Notes under the pieces: model-generated
Told to the model about the DNA's origin: nothing
What the model saw: the letters and a program-made list of their open reading frames with translations, nothing else
Database searches by the model: none
Source: Fidelibacterota bacterium
GTDB taxonomy: Bacteria > Marinisomatota > Marinisomatia > Marinisomatales > TCS55
Assembly: GCA_004124535.1 (NCBI GenBank)
Contig: SCKQ01000042.1
Span: 1 to 21,206 of the forward strand
DNA: 21,206 nucleotides
Direction of reading: 5' to 3'
Translations under genes and position numbers: made by a program
Part shown: piece by piece, positions 14,304-21,206 of the stretch
How positions within the stretch are numbered: position 1 is the first letter of the stretch
Layout: the number at the start of each line of letters is the position of its first letter

Positions 14304-15535
14304 ACACCCCTTAATTCATAACTGCGTGCCACCCGGTCAATCGCAACCATAAATGAGGCAATCCGCATCGGCACATTTTTCTCTTGTTTTATTGCGTAAA
14401 CCTCATCAAATGCCTTCACCATTTTTGTTTCCAGTTTTGTATCCACTTCTTCTAATTCCCACTTGAATTGCTGGAGGTTTTGGACCCATTCAAAATAGGA
14501 AACAGTCACACCGCCAGCATTGGTAAGTATGTCAGGGATGATGGGAACCTTTTTGCTCCATAATACATCAGCTGCCTCCGGCGTAACCGGACCATTCGCC
14601 GCTTCAATGACAATTTTACAGTTGATTGTATCAACATTTTTTTCATTGATGGCTCCGCCTAGAGCTGCCGGAATTAAATAATCGCATTCAAGGGCCAATA
14701 GTTCCTCATTGGTTAGTTTTTGTCCCTGACCACAGCCGTCGATGGTTCTATGTTCATAGTTGTAATCAAATAAACTGGGAACATCCAGTCCATTCGGGTC
14801 ATGCACACCGCCAGTGACATCACTGACGGCAATGATCTTACAGCCATATTCATCTAAGAATTTTGCTGCAAAGGAGCCCACATTCCCAAAACCTTGCACA
14901 ACGACCGTTGCATTTTCTAAATCAACATCGTAATTCTTAGATGTTTCCCGCACTGTGATGGCTGTGCCCTTCCCGGTCGCATGCTCGCGGCCTTCCGAGC
15001 CACCCAGCTCCAATGGCTTGCCGGTCACACACGCCGGTGTATAACCGTGTGTTTGACTGTATTCATCCATAAACCAGCTCATGACCTGAGCATTTGTATT
15101 TACATCAGGTGCAGGAATATCGATGTTCGGCCCGATGAAAGGATCAATTGCCCTGAAAAATCTCCTGGACAGGCGTTCCATTTCATAACTGCTGTACTTG
15201 CTGGTGTCTATCTGGATGCCGCCTTTCCCGCCTCCGTAGGGAATATCGAGTAGGGATGTTTTCCACGTCATCAATGTGGCTAATGATCGGACCTCTGCTA
15301 GGTCAACGTGGTGGTGATAGCGGATTCCGCCCTTGAAAGGGCCCCGGGTGTTGTTGTGCTGTACTCGGAAACCGACTAAACTTTCTACTTTACCACTGTC
15401 CAGCCTAAATGGGACTTCTACGGTCAGTTCCCTGTCTGGCATTTCTAACGCCTTGGCAATCTCAGGCTTTAGTCCTAGCAGTTCTACTGCTCTTTGGTAT
15501 GATCCGGATGATGAGGTTATACTAGAATGCTGCAT
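14300..15535 (-). CDS. gdhA: glutamate dehydrogenase (Glu/Leu/Phe/Val dehydrogenase family)
   Basis: The 411-residue product has a normal length. The N-terminal substrate domain has GPFKGGIRYH (Lys68), TWKTSLLDIPYGGGKGGI with the catalytic Lys104, and PAPDVNT with the proton-transfer Asp144. The C-terminal Rossmann domain has VVVQGFGNVG (212-220), and AALGGAI, EAANGPVTPEA and PDILTNAGGVTVSYFEW follow in family order. It interconverts glutamate and 2-oxoglutarate plus ammonia with NAD(P)(H) in the cytoplasm. A good ribosome site (TTGGAGATAAT) precedes ATG 15535. Only 22 bases separate it from the truncated binding-protein gene upstream, so its promoter is either further up in the minus-strand block or newly formed. 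Confidence 0.95.
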   Translation of the reverse strand: MQHSSITSSSGSYQRAVELLGLKPEIAKALEMPDRELTVEVPFRLDSGKVESLVGFRVQHNNTRGPFKGGIRYHHHVDLAEVRSLATLMTWKTSLLDIPYGGGKGGIQIDTSKYSSYEMERLSRRFFRAIDPFIGPNIDIPAPDVNTNAQVMSWFMDEYSQTHGYTPACVTGKPLELGGSEGREHATGKGTAITVRETSKNYDVDLENATVVVQGFGNVGSFAAKFLDEYGCKIIAVSDVTGGVHDPNGLDVPSLFDYNYEHRTIDGCGQGQKLTNEELLALECDYLIPAALGGAINEKNVDTINCKIVIEAANGPVTPEAADVLWSKKVPIIPDILTNAGGVTVSYFEWVQNLQQFKWELEEVDTKLETKMVKAFDEVYAIKQEKNVPMRIASFMVAIDRVARSYELRGV

Positions 15536-15557
15536 ATATTATCTCCAATTATCGGTG

Positions 15558-15923
15558 TTATTTAAAAAAGACTATAGTTACAAATGTAAGATATTCAAAA
15601 TCATCTAATCCAAAACCGATATTTGTTGTTTGAATCGGCGCAAGATATGCTGCCGGAAAAGCCAAAAGGGTATACCCATCTGCTTTCTCATTATAGATAT
15701 TGGCCAATGCTAGAAGACCAGAACTACCCGGCTTATTCACCACTACAAACGATTGGTCGTATTTTTGACCTGCGATTTGAGCGAATTGCTGTGCCATGAG
15801 ATCCACCGCGCCGCCCGGCTTGGTATGGACAATAATTTTAACAGGCTTATTTAGATATGCAGCCTGCAGTGAATAGGTGGACAAGCAAATAAGAAAAACC
15901 CCGGTTATAAATTTTTTCAGCAT
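15558..15923 (-). pseudogene. TctC/Bug-family solute-binding protein, truncated
   Basis: The 121-residue product starts with a signal peptide (MLKKFITGVFLICLSTYSLQA) and the family opening YLNKPVKIIVHTKPGGAVDL, VVVNKPGSSG and ADGYTLLAFPAAY. These are the first third of a tripartite tricarboxylate transporter periplasmic binding protein. Intact members are about 320 residues. Family-like sequence stops near FEYLTFVT, and five foreign residues end the frame 22 bases before glutamate dehydrogenase. Both lobes are needed to close around ligand, so the fragment should not bind substrate. It is a 3'-truncated remnant, with a junction near 15575. No TctA or TctB partner is in the window. Confidence 0.75.
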
Positions 15924-15929
15924 AGAGAT

Positions 15930-16409
15930 TTATTTTTCCCAGGTTGTGTAAGGATTTTTTAAGAGCATCATATTATAATATTTTACCTGTCCAGTCACTT
16001 CTTCACCGATGAAATCCGGTTTTTCAAATTGTTGATCTTCGCTTTCCAGTTCAACTTCGGCTACAACAAGTCCATCATTAACACCGTGGAATTCGTCAAT
16101 TTCCCAAGTCAAATTTTCATAGTCGTATTTATAGCGCGTTTTTTCAATCAGCGGTTTATCACATAATGAGAGCAGATGATCTGCGTCCGGAACTGGGATT
16201 TCTGTCTCAAATTCATAACGGCTCATCCCGCTTTCGCTACCCATGCCTTTTATGGTAAGGACACCTTTTTTGGATCCGTCTTTTTCAACGGTCCTTACGC
16301 GGACAGCTCGTTCTTTTTCCGGCTGAAGGTAACCTTGTCGCATGGTGGTTCCGCTCATGCCTTCCGGTAAGAAAGAAACCAAAAACTTACATTCAATTTC
16401 TTTTCCCAT
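15930..16409 (-). CDS. CYTH-domain protein (triphosphate tunnel type)
   Basis: The 159-residue product begins MGKEIECKF, the ExExK signature (E4, E6, K8) of CYTH domains. QGYLQPEKERAVRVRTVEKD gives the basic residues of strands 3-4, VLTIKG the next strand, YEFETEIP the acidic pair, and EKTRYKYDYENLTWEIDEFH and VAEVELESED the later strands, which supply metal-binding acids. CYTH proteins bind triphosphate groups in a beta tunnel. Small bacterial members are often inorganic triphosphatases, and some are adenylate cyclases. The product here cannot be chosen from sequence alone. It is cytoplasmic, 12 bases after the upstream gene and 6 bases before the TctC remnant. Confidence 0.88.
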   Translation of the reverse strand: MGKEIECKFLVSFLPEGMSGTTMRQGYLQPEKERAVRVRTVEKDGSKKGVLTIKGMGSESGMSRYEFETEIPVPDADHLLSLCDKPLIEKTRYKYDYENLTWEIDEFHGVNDGLVVAEVELESEDQQFEKPDFIGEEVTGQVKYYNMMLLKNPYTTWEK

Positions 16410-16421
16410 TACAATTCCTTT

Positions 16422-17063
16422 CTAATTCGCTAGTGGTTTATCGATCCAGCCAATTACACGTTTTATAGTCTGGAGATAATTAATGTTTTCTACGCCATCA
16501 AGACCTACATCAATAATAGTTATTTTAATATCATCTACCTCTGTGGATTCAGAATTAATTGTCATTACTTTTGCGCCGTTAATCAGAATATTTCCCACTT
16601 CACAAATGGTGTCATTTACCATGTAGCCAAACCGCTCTTTCACCACACTAACAGCTTGTAAATCAGGGTGTTCCTTAACCACAGCCACAAATTCATCCAT
16701 GGTGTATTCGGTCTTTTCAAAGACGGGCATCTCTACTTGAAATGCGGGGAAAATGTCGCTTTTTAAAAAATGAACGGATACAGGAAATTCTGTTTTCGTC
16801 AGTGGATTCCATTGTTCCAATCCGTCAACAGTTTGGACGTATGTTTTAATATCCATTTTCCCGTCACGGATTTTAGTATTGTTGATATCATTGGTACGTG
16901 ACATGATATAGGTTTCCGGAGAATGACGCACCCAGAGTTTTTCCGGGATAGGGACAGATAATCTTGCCATTCTTTCGGCTTGCTTATTAAAATCCCGCCC
17001 AAAGGATCGAAATTCAAATCTGGGTTTGGATATTTCACCAACTTTTAATTTTTCTTTACCCAT
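16422..17063 (-). CDS. divergent CYTH-like protein
   Basis: The 213-residue product lacks a signal peptide. Several parts follow the CYTH pattern: RFEFRSF near the start in place of ExExK, SPETYIMSRTNDINNTKIRD then MDIKTYVQ (the RxR...LxIK strands), FEKTEYTMDEF, and late acidic strands (EVDDIKITIIDVG). The spacing and the non-canonical first motif make it a distant member at most. It is the first gene of the minus-strand block and is followed directly by a canonical CYTH protein, so the two may work together. A strong ribosome site (AAGGAGCAAATT) precedes ATG 17063. Confidence 0.6.
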   Translation of the reverse strand: MGKEKLKVGEISKPRFEFRSFGRDFNKQAERMARLSVPIPEKLWVRHSPETYIMSRTNDINNTKIRDGKMDIKTYVQTVDGLEQWNPLTKTEFPVSVHFLKSDIFPAFQVEMPVFEKTEYTMDEFVAVVKEHPDLQAVSVVKERFGYMVNDTICEVGNILINGAKVMTINSESTEVDDIKITIIDVGLDGVENINYLQTIKRVIGWIDKPLAN

Positions 17064-17092
17064 AATTTGCTCCTTGTTCGTTAAATAAGATG

Positions 17093-17108
17093 TTTATACT
17101 GGTATAAA
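17093..17108. promoter_or_regulatory. palindrome between divergent genes, possible operator
   Basis: TTTATAC (17093-17099), TG, GTATAAA (17102-17108) is a perfect 7-base-arm palindrome. It lies 30 bases before the minus-strand CYTH-like gene and about 110 bases before the plus-strand small gene. Size and symmetry suit a dimeric repressor site; no regulator gene is nearby. Confidence 0.4.
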
Positions 17109-17131
17109 ACGACTTGAAATTACATATGTGT

Positions 17132-17137
17132 TATAAT
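17132..17137 (+). promoter_or_regulatory. possible -10 box for the small gene and SUMF1-domain gene
   Basis: A consensus TATAAT is present, 78 bases before ATG 17216. No well-spaced -35 hexamer is seen (TTGAAA is only 12 bases upstream), so the call rests on the -10 alone. Confidence 0.35.
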
Positions 17138-17215
17138 GATAAATAGTATAGAAGCAAATAGTGTGCCTAAAAGGTTTTCCGTCGATAAAGTATTAATTTA
17201 AAAAATAATTATTGC

Positions 17216-17344
17216 ATGGGAGATTTAATGTTAACCGGTAAAAAGCCTTACCCAATTTGGCTTGCAGATCATCCGGGCCAAAAGTATAAAGGTAAAGGTT
17301 GGCAAGGTTGGACCGATTTTTTAGGATACACTTTAGGAAAATAA
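17216..17344 (+). CDS. very small protein with a Trp/Lys-rich repeat-unit motif
   Basis: The 42-residue product reads MGDLMLTGKKPYPIWLADHP, then GQKYKGKGWQGWTDFLGY and TLGK. 'P...YKGKGWxGWxDxLG' is the core of the short repeat unit found in tandem in some phage-integrase-like and other proteins ('YKNKGWxxWxDWLGTG'). Here one unit stands almost alone. The frame ends one base before the ATG of the SUMF1-domain gene, which argues for co-translation. It could also be the 3' remnant of a longer protein. A role in nucleic-acid binding is only a guess. Confidence 0.5.
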   Translation: MGDLMLTGKKPYPIWLADHPGQKYKGKGWQGWTDFLGYTLGK

Positions 17345-17345
17345 T

Positions 17346-18044
17346 ATGAAAAAACCGAAATTCATTGAACCGGAAATCATCCGAATCCCCGAAGGAAATT
17401 TTTTCATGGGAAGTAAAAACGGCACAGCAAATGAAATCCCAATCCATAGTGTATGGCTGGATTCGTATGCTGTTGCTAAGTACCCAGTGACAAACCGCGA
17501 ATATGCAATCTTCGTAGAAATGTTGGGACACTCACGACCACCATTTTGGAGGGAACCGAAATTTCTGGATCCGGATCAACCGGTAGTTGGTACAAGTTGG
17601 TACGATGCTGTCGCGTACTGCGATTGGTTAAGTGGGTTGACTGGAAAAAATTATCGCCTGCCAACGGAAGCAGAACGCGAAAAAGCAGCGCGCGGAGGAT
17701 TAGTAAACAGTGTGTACCCGTGGGGAAACAATCTGCCGGCAGATCACTTGGGAGGTCGGAATACCCGCCATTTACCTGTAGGTACTGAAGGTCCGAATGG
17801 CTACGGTCTTTACAATATGTCAGAGGGTGTCCATGAATGGTGTGCAGATTGGTATAGCCGTGTTTACTATAAGGACTCACCAAATCGGAACCCCACAGGT
17901 CCCCAGCATGGACATCGACGCGTGGCGCGGGGTGGTTCCTGGCGGCACCTCATCCGCTTCGCCCGCTGTGCAGCTCGAAGCAGTCTCGCCCCTGAGAAAC
18001 AGTTTAACGATTTCGGGTTCCGGTGTGCGATGACAATTGATTAA
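17346..18044 (+). CDS. SUMF1 (formylglycine-generating-enzyme fold) domain protein
   Basis: The 232-residue product is almost entirely one SUMF1 domain: IRIPEGNFFMGS (12-23), VAKYPVTNREYAIF (43-56), QPVVGTSWYDAVAYCDWLS, YRLPTEAEREKAARGG (103-118), YPWGN, NGYGLYNMSEGVHEWCADWY, RRVARGGSWRH and RCAARSS...GFRC at the end. True formylglycine-generating enzymes carry two copper-binding cysteines between GGSY and RCAARS (human C336 and C341). Here that segment is SWRHLIRFA with no cysteine. So it is unlikely to mature sulfatases, and no sulfatase gene is present. Related domains act in sulfoxide synthases (EgtB) or as binding modules. There is no signal peptide, so it is probably cytoplasmic. Confidence 0.88.
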   Translation: MKKPKFIEPEIIRIPEGNFFMGSKNGTANEIPIHSVWLDSYAVAKYPVTNREYAIFVEMLGHSRPPFWREPKFLDPDQPVVGTSWYDAVAYCDWLSGLTGKNYRLPTEAEREKAARGGLVNSVYPWGNNLPADHLGGRNTRHLPVGTEGPNGYGLYNMSEGVHEWCADWYSRVYYKDSPNRNPTGPQHGHRRVARGGSWRHLIRFARCAARSSLAPEKQFNDFGFRCAMTID

Positions 18045-18060
18045 ATGCTGAAAAGATAAC

Positions 18061-18078
18061 GCTATTGCATACAATAGC
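18061..18078 (+). terminator. hairpin after the SUMF1-domain gene
   Basis: A perfect 7-bp stem GCTATTG-CATA-CAATAGC starts 17 bases after the stop. Outer AACG/CGTT bases can add pairs. There is no long T run, so it is a moderate terminator candidate. The rest of the gap to 18236 shows nothing further. Confidence 0.5.
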
Positions 18079-18236
18079 TCTTCCCGTTAAATCTCTTGGT
18101 CTTTAGTGTAGTTTTTTATGACGGAGGTTTTGCGGGGAGTATTAGATTTAACAAAAATGATTAACAACATCACACCATTGTTAGTTTAGGGAGTAAATTT
18201 ACCATCAAGAAATTTTGGGTAATTCTTCAATAAATT

Positions 18237-18449
18237 ATGAAATCAAGCAAGAAAGATTATAAAACTATTACTGATTCTGATTGGTGGAATAAGAAGTCTA
18301 ATCATAAAGGGCTCCCAAAAGGCCATCCATTCTTGGATAGAGAGAATCGTTCAGAGGAGTACGGCGGGAAAAAGAACACGTTAAAGATAAATGACGTCTT
18401 GGATGATAATGAAGTCGATCAACCAACCTGGGATGAAGATAAAGAGTGA
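18237..18449 (+). CDS. small charged hypothetical protein
   Basis: The 70-residue product starts MKSSKKDYKTITDSDWWNKK and ends DVLDDNEVDQPTWDEDKE. It is basic in the first half and strongly acidic in the second, has no hydrophobic core segment, and is probably disordered or a binding partner of something else. No family recognised and no clear ribosome site; the call rests on frame length and protein-like composition. Confidence 0.45.
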   Translation: MKSSKKDYKTITDSDWWNKKSNHKGLPKGHPFLDRENRSEEYGGKKNTLKINDVLDDNEVDQPTWDEDKE

Positions 18450-18516
18450 AATGGTGCGCGGAATGGGAAGATTATTTTATAATAAACTATGATGATGTTG
18501 AACGAGAAACACCCTT

Positions 18517-19089
18517 GTGAAAATATTGATTATTTTTGCCCACCCAAACCAAAAAAGTTTTTGTGGAGCTCTTAAGGACAGTTTTATTGATGGTGTTAAA
18601 TCCAATAATCATTCAGTTGAAGTCATTGATCTCTATAAGGATAAATTTAATCCAGTTTCCTTCGGTGATAACGAAATATCTCCCGAAGTAAAGAACTATC
18701 AACAATTAATTACAGATTCTAACTACCTTGTTTTTATCTATCCAATATGGTGGTTTAGAGCCCCAGCTATATTAGAAGGATGGTTTGATAGAGTGTTTAC
18801 CGTAGGATTTGCATTTGATTTCAAAAAGGTTTTCGGTAATTGGGGAAGACCCATTGGTTTACTGCCCTGTGATAAAGCAATTATCGTTAACACTTATGGT
18901 TCTCCAGCATTGGCTACGAAATATTTTTATATGAATATTCCTTTTAGAAGACTTAAGCGGGGGGTACTGAAGATGTGTGGTATAAAGAACATAAAAAGAT
19001 TCAACTGCTGGTCGGTTCCATTTGTTTCGGATAGGAAAAGAAAGGATTACCTAAATAAATTATTTCGATTAGGTAGTAGGTTAAGATAA
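18517..19089 (+). CDS. flavodoxin-like NAD(P)H oxidoreductase (MdaB/KefF/NQO type)
   Basis: GTG start; the product has 190 residues, near the usual length. The flavodoxin-like fold is clear: first strand MKILIIFAHPNQKSF with the phosphate loop, helix, EVIDLYKDKFNPV, then YLVFIYPIWWFRAPAILEGW and FDRVF. The last two blocks form the FMN/FAD contact motif of the quinone reductase family. AIIVNTYGSP forms the second flavin loop. Members reduce quinones or electrophiles with NAD(P)H by two-electron transfer in the cytoplasm. A related group regulates Kef potassium channels, but no Kef gene is present. Confidence 0.88.
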   Translation: MKILIIFAHPNQKSFCGALKDSFIDGVKSNNHSVEVIDLYKDKFNPVSFGDNEISPEVKNYQQLITDSNYLVFIYPIWWFRAPAILEGWFDRVFTVGFAFDFKKVFGNWGRPIGLLPCDKAIIVNTYGSPALATKYFYMNIPFRRLKRGVLKMCGIKNIKRFNCWSVPFVSDRKRKDYLNKLFRLGSRLR

Positions 19090-19196
19090 AAAATTGTAAA
19101 TGATGAAAAGAGCCGTAACCAAATTGCGATTCACCTTAATGTATTTTATGCCTAGTTCAATCCAGAAAATCTCCCAGCGGATTAATTAATGTAAAA

Positions 19197-19242
19197 CCCG
19201 CCTAAATAATGGAATGGATCCCCCTATATTAGCGGGCATTAT
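19197..19242. other. possible H-type pseudoknot in intergenic region
   Basis: CCCGC (19197-19201) pairs with GCGGG (19232-19236), and ATAATG (19206-19211) pairs with CATTAT (19237-19242). The two stems interleave, as in a pseudoknot, within the 279-base gap between the oxidoreductase and the TIGR02466 gene. It matches no RNA family I know and may be chance. Confidence 0.25.
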
Positions 19243-19368
19243 GGTTTGGAAGTAAATTCTGGTAGAGTGTTAACCCTCTCTTGAAAAGACAGGATGAAAA
19301 TATTAAATAAATTCCACGGAAGATTTTTTCTAGAATAAAATTTTTTCTATATTGTAATAATTTTCACG

Positions 19369-20010
19369 ATGACTAAAAAACACCCATGGATTGAAAACTC
19401 TGATGTGCTTTTGGTATTTCCAACCCACGTCTGGAAAATTCAGCTTGCTTCCAAAGCTGCTGGATCAGCGAATAAAAATATATTAAGAGCTCTGAATACC
19501 GTTCGTCCTTTACCTAATGTGCTTCAACGGGGTGAAAGCTGGCAATCGAATCAGGATTTACATAGACTTGATGAGTCCCGCGAGTTAGTATCGTACATTA
19601 ATGACACAGTTAAAACTATCCTGCGATTCCTGAAAATCAGTTATGATGCTTTCGAGATCACCGGGTGCTGGGCCACTATAAATTCAAGAGAGACCGCGCA
19701 CAAAATGCATAACCACCCCAATAACTATTTAAGTGGTGTCTATTATGTTCAAACCCAAGCAGGGGCAGATACAATTAACCTGCATGACCCGAGAATTCAA
19801 ACTGGAATTATCCGGCCACCTGTTACAGAGCTAACAGCTGGAAATACCGATCAGGTAGTGGTCAAAGTAAGCCCGGGTACTTTGCTCATTTCCCCTTCCT
19901 ATTTACAACATTCTGTCGATTCAAATACAAGTACGGAAGAAAGACTAAGCGTAAGTTTCAACATAATGTTCTCGTCCTTTACAGAAAAATTAAGTAAGCC
20001 CTTATGGTAA
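19369..20010 (+). CDS. TIGR02466-family putative 2OG-Fe(II) oxygenase
   Basis: The 213-residue product opens LLVFPTHVWKIQL and carries CWATINSRETAHKMHNHPNN, then YLSGVYYVQTQAGADTINLH. This is the conserved block of TIGR02466 proteins, which have a double-stranded beta-helix of the 2-oxoglutarate/Fe(II) type. Likely metal ligands are in HKMHNH (111-116) and QHSVDSN (H181), with Arg192 in EERLSVSFN as the probable 2-oxoglutarate anchor. The length is normal. The family's substrate is unknown; members are common in marine bacteria and their phages. It has no signal peptide. Confidence 0.85.
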   Translation: MTKKHPWIENSDVLLVFPTHVWKIQLASKAAGSANKNILRALNTVRPLPNVLQRGESWQSNQDLHRLDESRELVSYINDTVKTILRFLKISYDAFEITGCWATINSRETAHKMHNHPNNYLSGVYYVQTQAGADTINLHDPRIQTGIIRPPVTELTAGNTDQVVVKVSPGTLLISPSYLQHSVDSNTSTEERLSVSFNIMFSSFTEKLSKPLW

Positions 20011-20069
20011 TTCAGGCTAAGTAATTTGTATAGACTGGCAAAGTAGTGTCTTTCAATTGAAATTTTCCC

Positions 20070-20414
20070 ATGTCAAAGTTTAAACCAGGACAAATTATTT
20101 TTCAAAAGTTGTTTCATTATAGAGGTGTAATACTAAACGTTGATGATATTTTCCAGTTAACAGATGCATGGTATGAATTTATGGCAAAATCAAAACCGCC
20201 GAAAAATAAGCTCTGGTATCATGTACTAGTAAACAATGAAACTCATATGACGTATGTTGCCGAAAGAAATATACTTCCAGATCATACGGGCAAAATTATT
20301 AACCATCCTTTGGTGCCAGTTTATTTTACAGAAATTGTAGCTGATAAATATGAAAGGAACCTGAATTGGGAAGGCGATGAACCAGTTCCGGTTGCAAATA
20401 TTGGGATGGCATAA
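20070..20414 (+). CDS. hspQ: heat shock protein HspQ (YccV-like, hemimethylated-DNA-binding domain)
   Basis: The 114-residue product has the family landmarks in order: KPGQIIFQKLFHYRGVILNV, DAWYEFMAKSKPPKNKLWYH, VLVNNETHMTYVAERNI and INHPLVPVYF. HspQ/YccV was described as a hemimethylated-DNA-binding protein acting on dnaA expression, and later as a heat-shock protein and Lon substrate/activator. The sequence covers the full domain plus a short acidic tail (WEGDEPVPVANIGMA). It stands alone between the oxygenase and the multicopper oxidase. Confidence 0.9.
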   Translation: MSKFKPGQIIFQKLFHYRGVILNVDDIFQLTDAWYEFMAKSKPPKNKLWYHVLVNNETHMTYVAERNILPDHTGKIINHPLVPVYFTEIVADKYERNLNWEGDEPVPVANIGMA

Positions 20415-20559
20415 TAGCTCATATTTACTTCATTCAGTTACTTCCAGATGATTATACTTAAGAGAAATTCATCAGATATTTTGTTTTATTCTATCAATTG
20501 ACTCGATGAAAAGGTGTCCTGTATCGCACCCGTTTGATTTAATACAGGAGAAGACATAA

Positions 20560-21206
20560 ATGACGACAACCAGAATATCCTTGCTTTTTGTTGCAATTTT
20601 GACATGCTCAAATTTTGTTGCGGCACAAACCTTTTTTGTTCCGCCTTTAGATACCGGCGTTGAGGGAAACGGTGCCAGAACCTTCAATCTACAGTTACAA
20701 AATGGCACAACTTCTTTTTTCCCTGGAATTGAAACTGAAACCTCCGGTTATAATGGTAACTTTTTAGGCCCAACCTTACTCATGCAAAAAGGGGATAGTG
20801 TGGTGATGAATGTAACCAACACGATGCCTTTTGCAACCACGACCCACTGGCATGGCATGCACTTACCTGCAGTTATGGATGGTGGACCTCATCAATTGAT
20901 TGAACAAAATGCGACCTGGGTGGCAACCTGGGAGGTAAAAAACAGAGCGAGTACATATTGGTACCATCCCCACCCACATCCTGACGGATTTCCTATCGAT
21001 ACCTTAAAGGCTACCGGTTGGCAGGTATATCAGGGTATGGCCGGATTATTGATAGTAAAAGACACCGAAACCGACACCTTGGGCTTGCCTGCTGAATATG
21101 GCGTGGATGATATCCCTATTATTCTGCAAGACAGATCGTTCACAGCGGACAGTAGTCATTTTGCGCCGGTTCCCCCGCAGGGTTCAGGTCTGGCAAATTT
21201 AAGAAG
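20560..21206 (+). CDS. multicopper oxidase, N-terminal part (cut by window end)
   Basis: AGGAG (20546-20550) precedes ATG 20560. The signal peptide covers about residues 1-23 (ISLLFVAILTCSNFVAAQ). The first cupredoxin domain shows GPTLLMQKGDSVVMNVTN, then THWHGMHLP (H96, H98) and STYWYHPHPH (H136, H138), half of the type 2/type 3 copper ligands. GMAGLLIVKD follows and the second domain begins before the window ends. This pattern fits three-domain CueO/CotA/bilirubin-oxidase-type enzymes, which oxidise cuprous ion, phenols or metals with O2 in the periplasm. The C-terminal copper sites cannot be checked here. Confidence 0.93.
   Translation, partial: MTTTRISLLFVAILTCSNFVAAQTFFVPPLDTGVEGNGARTFNLQLQNGTTSFFPGIETETSGYNGNFLGPTLLMQKGDSVVMNVTNTMPFATTTHWHGMHLPAVMDGGPHQLIEQNATWVATWEVKNRASTYWYHPHPHPDGFPIDTLKATGWQVYQGMAGLLIVKDTETDTLGLPAEYGVDDIPIILQDRSFTADSSHFAPVPPQGSGLANLR

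Noticed and set aside
17476..17883. 135-residue minus-strand frame opposite the SUMF1 gene
   Set aside because: Shadow frame; the SUMF1 motifs fix the coding strand.
20498..20521. TTGACT as -35 box of the multicopper oxidase
   Set aside because: No acceptable -10 box at the right spacing (TATCGC at 18 bases is poor).
20472..20708. 78-residue minus-strand frame near the right end
   Set aside because: It covers the start and signal peptide of the multicopper oxidase on the other strand and has no protein-like features.
1..21206. Transposase, integrase, CRISPR array or prophage
   Set aside because: No such coding motif, spaced repeat array or terminal inverted repeat was found; the integrase-type repeat unit at 17216 stands alone.

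Overview
The window looks like a chromosomal piece of an uncultivated Gram-negative bacterium, most likely of the Marinimicrobia (SAR406)/Calditrichota sphere. Two secreted proteins end in the FlgD-like 'type A' sorting domain (PxPNPFN near its start, KxxLLK-type end), a broken gene carries the 'TINVPADSSTIQ' start of a secreted beta-helix protein, and there is an outer-membrane barrel with a haem domain. Base composition is moderate, about 40-45% G+C. The lineage is inferred from these protein styles; there is no rRNA gene to confirm it.

Left part (1-5300). This part is rich in broken or remodelled genes: a Rieske iron-sulfur protein with an in-frame amber codon, a DHH phosphoesterase cut after about 85 residues and run into an intradiol dioxygenase, a possible carrier-protein remnant with an in-frame TGA, and a frameshifted beta-helix fragment. 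Intact genes here are an alpha/beta hydrolase and two unrecognised genes. The most interesting object is at 2995-3900. It is one continuous thioredoxin-like reading frame in which two TGA codons, three codons apart, sit where the redox-active CxxC belongs (U-P-G-U). A small hairpin with a GGUCU loop, like the E. coli fdhF SECIS, follows 21 nt after the first TGA. I read it as a double-selenocysteine (UxxU) secreted redoxin.

Centre (5300-13200). Nine to ten tightly packed + strand genes make up a respiratory unit: a Cyc2-like outer-membrane porin with an N-terminal CxxCH haem domain, a periplasmic dihaem cytochrome c, a methionine-rich lipoprotein, a cupredoxin-like protein, and cytochrome c oxidase subunits I, III, IV, a small CxxC membrane protein, and subunit II. 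The layout suggests electrons passing from the cell surface through the periplasm to an aa3-type oxidase. Subunit I has all metal ligands and the D-channel acidic residues, but Phe replaces the normally conserved K-channel lysine. A TlpA-like thioredoxin and an internally deleted DUF302 protein follow.

Right part (14300-21206). A minus-strand block encodes two CYTH-type proteins, a truncated TctC-type binding protein and glutamate dehydrogenase. Plus-strand genes follow: a tiny Trp/Lys-rich protein, a SUMF1-domain protein without the catalytic cysteines, a small charged protein, a flavodoxin-like NAD(P)H oxidoreductase, a TIGR02466-type 2OG-Fe(II) oxygenase, HspQ, and the start of a multicopper oxidase cut by the window edge. 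I saw no tRNA, rRNA, CRISPR array or transposase.
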